From Ariolimax columbianus (taxonomy: Eukaryota > Mollusca > Gastropoda > Stylommatophora > Arionidae), in the NCBI GenBank assembly GCA_036924085.1, contig JAVGWX010000007.1:71563948-71627947 (forward strand): 64,000 nucleotides of DNA, given 5' to 3'. Both the position numbers and the translations under genes were made by a program. This document shows positions 60,805 to 64,000 of this stretch, in pieces; the first letter of the stretch is position 1, and each line of letters starts with the position of its first letter. The notes under the pieces were generated by a model that saw only the letters and a list, made by a program, of their open reading frames with translations, did not search any database and was not told where the DNA came from.

Positions 60805-61255
60805 TAACATTGTATCCTTGATAGAGGCTTGTAGCAAAGTATTTATAGTTCTTGTGTAGGTGATTTCTGCTGCACTTTATTTTACATGTTCCATTCACAA
60901 ACCTCCGCAGTTGCCTCTTACAACATGAAAACCAGGGTGCAGCAGTTCTATTATCCCTAGGGATCTGTATAGAAGGAGGTATTTCTCAAGGTCTCTGCAC
61001 GCATAAATGACAGGCAGTACTATGATACAAGCATTCTTGTGTATGGGGACCAGCTAGTTGAAGTGATTGCCACATTCGCTGTTTTGGATGAGAAGAAAAG
61101 CGCCACCTATATATGATCTGAACGGACTTTATTTATGCTCCATAGCAAATAGTACATCATATTGTTTACATTAATCAATTTGATTTAATGTAAAATTGCT
61201 TCCTCTTCTGCAATTGTTGCATATTTAGACTCTTATTCTCTTATGATATCTGCTG
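60805..61255. other. intron, nothing recognised
   Basis: AT-rich sequence without coding or repeat similarity. Confidence 0.45.
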
Positions 61256-61270
61256 CCTTTTTCAGGGTCT

Positions 61271-61616
61271 GGCTTGGCTTGGCTTTGTTCGTTCTCAATC
61301 TCCAGCTACCAAACCCTGAAAGGGCTTAAGTAGCAGAATTTAGTCCAATGAACAGAATGCGTTGTGTCATAGTTTACAGCTTGACTGCGATATTTGCACC
61401 TTTCGGTCCAACACATCTGGCTTCAGCAAGCATTTTTTGAGTATCGGGTTAGCATTCCCTCTTCGATCACTTCTCCTTAGCCAGTCTGCCCTGCTGCAGC
61501 CTGTTATCCAGGATCACCATGTGGAGGTGTAGAAGGGTCTTGGCAGCTCTGGTTCGCTGCCCCTGATGCTAGCAGTCAGCCATGGGTCCCTGATCACTGC
61601 AGCTCATGCGCTGCTC
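61271..61616 (+). mobile_element. SINE family C, full copy with target duplication, inside a LINE
   Basis: The head 'ggcttggctttgttcgttctcaatctccagctaccaaaccctgaaagggc', core 'cacctttcggtccaacacatctggcttcagcaagc' and end 'ctgatcactgcagctcatgcgctgctcc'. 'ttttcagggtct' occurs just before (about 61259-61270) and just after (about 61617-61628), a 12-bp target-site duplication that fixes the element at about 345 bp. Confidence 0.87.
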
Positions 61617-61950
61617 CTTTTCAGGGTCTCAATACAGCTGTACAATTTCCAGTTTCACCTCAAGGGAAGTGGATATGGACCATGTTTTTCTCCTCAATTC
61701 TGTGTACTGGGAGCAGTCCTGAAGTACACCTGCTGGTGGCACCTATCTTGAATTTAGTGTACAGCTGGTGTCTCATTCTGTTGTGACCAGCTCAGAGACG
61801 AAGTATGAGAACCTGGTCTTCTTTTGATAGTATCTGTCATTTGCCTGGTGTTTTCCTTGCCACTTTACCATTGTACTGCTCTTGTATTATTGCCTTTGCT
61901 TCTTTGTGATTGATCAGGTATTCTTCTTGTATCGATTGAACAATCACAGA
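61617..61950 (-). mobile_element. I-superfamily LINE C-terminus fragment
   Basis: On the minus strand: HKEAKAIIQEQYNGKVARKT, then KEDQVLILRLRAGHNRMRH (frame patched by a stop) and QLYTKFKIGATSRCT. It parallels RLIKARYMAKWE and EQVVVFRLRTGHNRLRYHL of the 7-kb LINE. Confidence 0.78.
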
Positions 61951-61954
61951 ACTT

Positions 61955-62192
61955 GGGGGTCTCTGTGGCGAAGTGGTCAAGCCGTTTGCCTCGTGTTCAG
62001 GCGGTCGGGGTTCGATTTCGAATTGCGACGGTCGGTCCATGATGTCAATTTTTTCCGGAGATCCCTGGGTTCATCGCTGGAGCTACGGAGTTTGTGCTTT
62101 GCTCTTGACAGATGGAGTACCCATCTGCCGAGAGAGGCCGAGCTAAAATGGGGAAAAAAACCAGAGGCAATGAAGTCGAGCCCCCGCTTAAG
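61955..62192 (+). mobile_element. tRNA-derived SINE (family F)
   Basis: Head 'gggggtctctgtggcgaagtggtcaagccgtttgcctcgtgttcaggcggtcggggttcgatttcga' has a box A-like TGGCGAAGTGGTC and a good box B GGTTCGATTTC. A body of about 130 bp follows, then a poly-C run (62196-62214). It is GC-rich compared with its surroundings. Confidence 0.75.
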
Positions 62193-62194
62193 GT

Positions 62195-62215
62195 CCCCCC
62201 CCCCCCCCCCCCCCT
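62195..62215. repeat. poly(C) run, about 19 bases
   Basis: Directly visible; also a likely place for sequencing length errors. Confidence 0.95.
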
Positions 62216-62329
62216 CCTTAAAGTTAAAGAACTTGATCTTTAATTCTTTATTCAAGACTTCAACTCATCCACAAATGAAACACAATCAAAATCATTTTGG
62301 TTGACAAGTGTAAAAAGATGATAAGTATT

Positions 62330-62850
62330 GTAAATCCTTAGTTGACAATGCCAGAGCCAAATTCTAATTCTTGAAATGACTTAATGTGCCCATACAGCTC
62401 ATGAACCAACTGTCATTAAGTTTGTAACTTAACATTGCATTCATTAAAATGAGTTGTACCATCTACAAGAAATGCAAAATTGCATAGTCAGCTTTCCTTT
62501 TACACCTCCCAGAGGCTTTCCTTTCATGTCCTTGCAAACAGATACCTCATATATCAAATCATAAAAGCGCTTCAACATCCTCCTCTTACGTAGCCAACTA
62601 TTTTGCAGTAAAGGTGTGGTCTTCATGCTCAGATTGAGCTTTTAGAAAAAAAACCTCTTAAAACTGGTGATGGTTTATTGATCTCGATTTAAGAAAATTT
62701 AAGGAGACTGCCATGGTCGTAAAATGCATGAATTTGATTAAATATGCACATACATTTTGTTGCAGTAATCTCGCAAATAAATTTTCTGTATTGATGTTCA
62801 TTTCAGATAATCCTCTCAATTCGCTCAGTTCAGAGTTCTTGTGCAATTTG
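62330..62850 (-). pseudogene. hAT-superfamily transposase relic (ZBED5/GTF2IRD2-like)
   Basis: On the minus strand, in order with frame changes: AVSLNFLKSRSINHHQF (like INFIKSRPLNSRLF), then SWLRKRRMLKRFYDLIYEVS and CKDMKGKPL (like RWLSRGKVLKRFFELR and the following KGK). It ends with FLVDGTTHFNECNVKLQT, two stops and QLVHELYGHIKSFQELEF (like FLVDITTHLNELNVKLQG, then ELYDHIKAFQ). This is the central and C-terminal region of transposase-derived ZBED/GTF2IRD2 proteins. Frameshifts and stops make it a relic; no terminal repeats found. Confidence 0.8.
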
Positions 62851-62949
62851 AGTGCTGTTATGTCTGACTGTGGATCAGTTAGTAATCATCACAATTTTAC
62901 CATCTATGGTTTTTTGTTGTTGTAGGGCCATCTCTGTAGCATGTAAATG

Positions 62950-63415
62950 TTATATTGAGAAATTATAGATAGAAAACTATACAGTGTATACAAATGGTGG
63001 TGAAATAGTTGGATATCTATACAGTGTATTCAAACGGTGGAGAAATAGTTGGATATCTATCTATACAGTGTATCCAAATGGTGGTGAAATAGTTCGATAT
63101 CTATACAGTTTATCATAACGGTGGTGAAAAACACCCCAAAACACTAGGCAAATGATGGATAATATCAACTGTCTCAACAACAGAAAAGACCAGGTTATCA
63201 TACTTTGTCTCTGAACTGGCCACAATACAGTCTATCCAAAAAGTGATAAAATAGTTGGATATCTATACAATGTATCATAACGGTGATGAAATAGTTAAAT
63301 ACAATGTATTCTAAAGGTGATGAAATAGTTGGGTATCTACAGTGTATCATAACGGTTGTGAAATAGTTAGATTACTATACAATGTATCATAACAGTGGTG
63401 AAATAGTTAAAAATG
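62950..63415. repeat. 40-bp minisatellite 'atctatacagtgtatccaaatggtggtgaaatagttggat'
   Basis: About nine imperfect units. Between units, 63165-63225 holds 'tatcaactgtctcaacaacagaaaagaccaggttatcatactttgtctctgaactggccacaa', which resembles an I-type LINE YQLSQQxKDQVIILxLxTGHN segment. Confidence 0.85.
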
Positions 63416-63603
63416 ACTTGCACTGGTTATGTATGGACCATAAGCGGTTGGTATTGCAGTTAACATGTTTTGTATTGATTGGAATGTGACCTATTTACAT
63501 GACGCATCACTATTTCTAAGACAGAAGAAATCAGGCTGAAGCTTGTAGTTAAGAATAGCTATTCTCAGATTATAGTAGTCTGGGGACAGTCTCAGTAAAG
63601 GTC

Positions 63604-63730
63604 GCTCCATCGCAGACAAATCTGTTGAGGATGACACGTTAGGGAGTTAATTACAGCTGGGTTGAACGGAGCGTTTCTATAATGGGGATAGAACCAAGTG
63701 TCTTTGCAGCGACCACTCTACAATTCAGAT
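63604..63730 (+). repeat. interspersed repeat family D, copy
   Basis: 'aaatctgttgaggatgacacgttagggagtta' then 'aatggggatagaaccaagtgtctttgcagcgaccactctac' match the family D copies. Confidence 0.5.
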
Positions 63731-64000
63731 GTTCACACCCTCAGTTCAATTTTTCATTCCTTTATCCCTGATAACAGTTCCCCATACTCCAGTTTAAGAA
63801 CCGCTTGGCTTGAAAATGCACAATCAGGTGATATGACAAGTTCATGATCGACACCGTCTCTTCCCACGCCATTTTTCGGTACAAGTTATTTATTCTAAGA
63901 CATAAAAAAAAATAAAAAATTTGAATATACAGGGGTGTCATTTATTTTTTAATGTTGGCATTTCTTTGGTGTACATGGTGTTTTTTTTATTTATTGTGTC
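63731..64000. other. intron, nothing recognised
   Basis: AT-rich with an A-run and T-run; no ACBD3 first exon seen. Confidence 0.45.

Noticed and set aside
61955..62030. A genuine tRNA gene
   Set aside because: Has box A- and B-like segments but the cloverleaf is not maintained and a long body follows; better explained as a tRNA-derived SINE.
60265..64000. First exon of ACBD3
   Set aside because: Looked on the minus strand for the helix preceding EKEGKAL with a donor in the right phase, and for a CpG-rich start; none seen.

Overview
This is animal nuclear DNA: it has split genes with GT/AG introns, many retrotransposon remnants and long micro- and minisatellites, and no operons, ribosome-binding sites or other bacterial architecture. 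The one host gene I recognise is on the minus strand. Four exons of an ACBD3 (GCP60, Golgi acyl-CoA-binding-domain protein) orthologue lie at 59678-59819, 13397-13537, 1178-1294 and 557-644. Their reading frames join exactly across GT/AG splice sites. They encode the second half of the acyl-CoA-binding domain, the charged coiled coil and the start of the Q-rich segment. The first exon (beyond 64000) and the GOLD-domain exons (below position 1) are outside the window. Nearly everything else is intron, including one of about 46 kb. Repeat style suggests a mollusc or another lophotrochozoan; this is inference.

Region by region: 0.5-1.3 kb, ACBD3 exons. 1.5-6.6 kb, three copies of a CR1/Jockey-type LINE plus tRNA-derived SINEs. 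7.1-10.6 kb, an almost full-length but frameshifted I-superfamily LINE (endonuclease, RT, RNase H) on the minus strand. 11.1-12.75 kb, a decayed 18S/28S rDNA pseudogene with most of the unit missing. 13.4 kb, ACBD3 exon. 13.6-14.3 kb, two tandem SINEs. 14.6-17.1 kb, micro- and minisatellites. 20176-25620, a complete LTR retrotransposon with 944-bp LTRs that look identical and a 4-bp target duplication. It encodes only one 520-aa zinc-knuckle protein and no pol. 25.6-26.6 kb, a minisatellite touching that insertion. 28.4-33 kb, small tandem repeats, LINE 3' ends and SINEs. 33.57-36.93 kb, a 3.4-kb minisatellite. 38-40.2 kb, a LINE remnant split by GACA/GATA/GA microsatellites. 43.4-43.8 kb, a mariner transposase lacking its catalytic core. 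45-48.5 kb, microsatellites. 51.9-55.3 kb, nested LINEs. 56.2-56.75 and 60.3-60.8 kb, RTE-like LINE 3' ends. 58.1-59.15 kb, a 24-bp codon-phased minisatellite. 59.68-59.82 kb, ACBD3 exon. 61.3-62.85 kb, a SINE inside a LINE, a second SINE, and a hAT (ZBED5/GTF2IRD2-like) transposase relic. 62.95-63.4 kb, another minisatellite.

The genes do not form a pathway; the region is one housekeeping gene whose introns hold mobile elements of many ages. The most notable object is the young, pol-less LTR element. Its single product has an N-terminal CCHC knuckle followed by a predicted coiled coil, and I see no capsid, protease, reverse transcriptase or integrase. It presumably depends on proteins supplied by another element.
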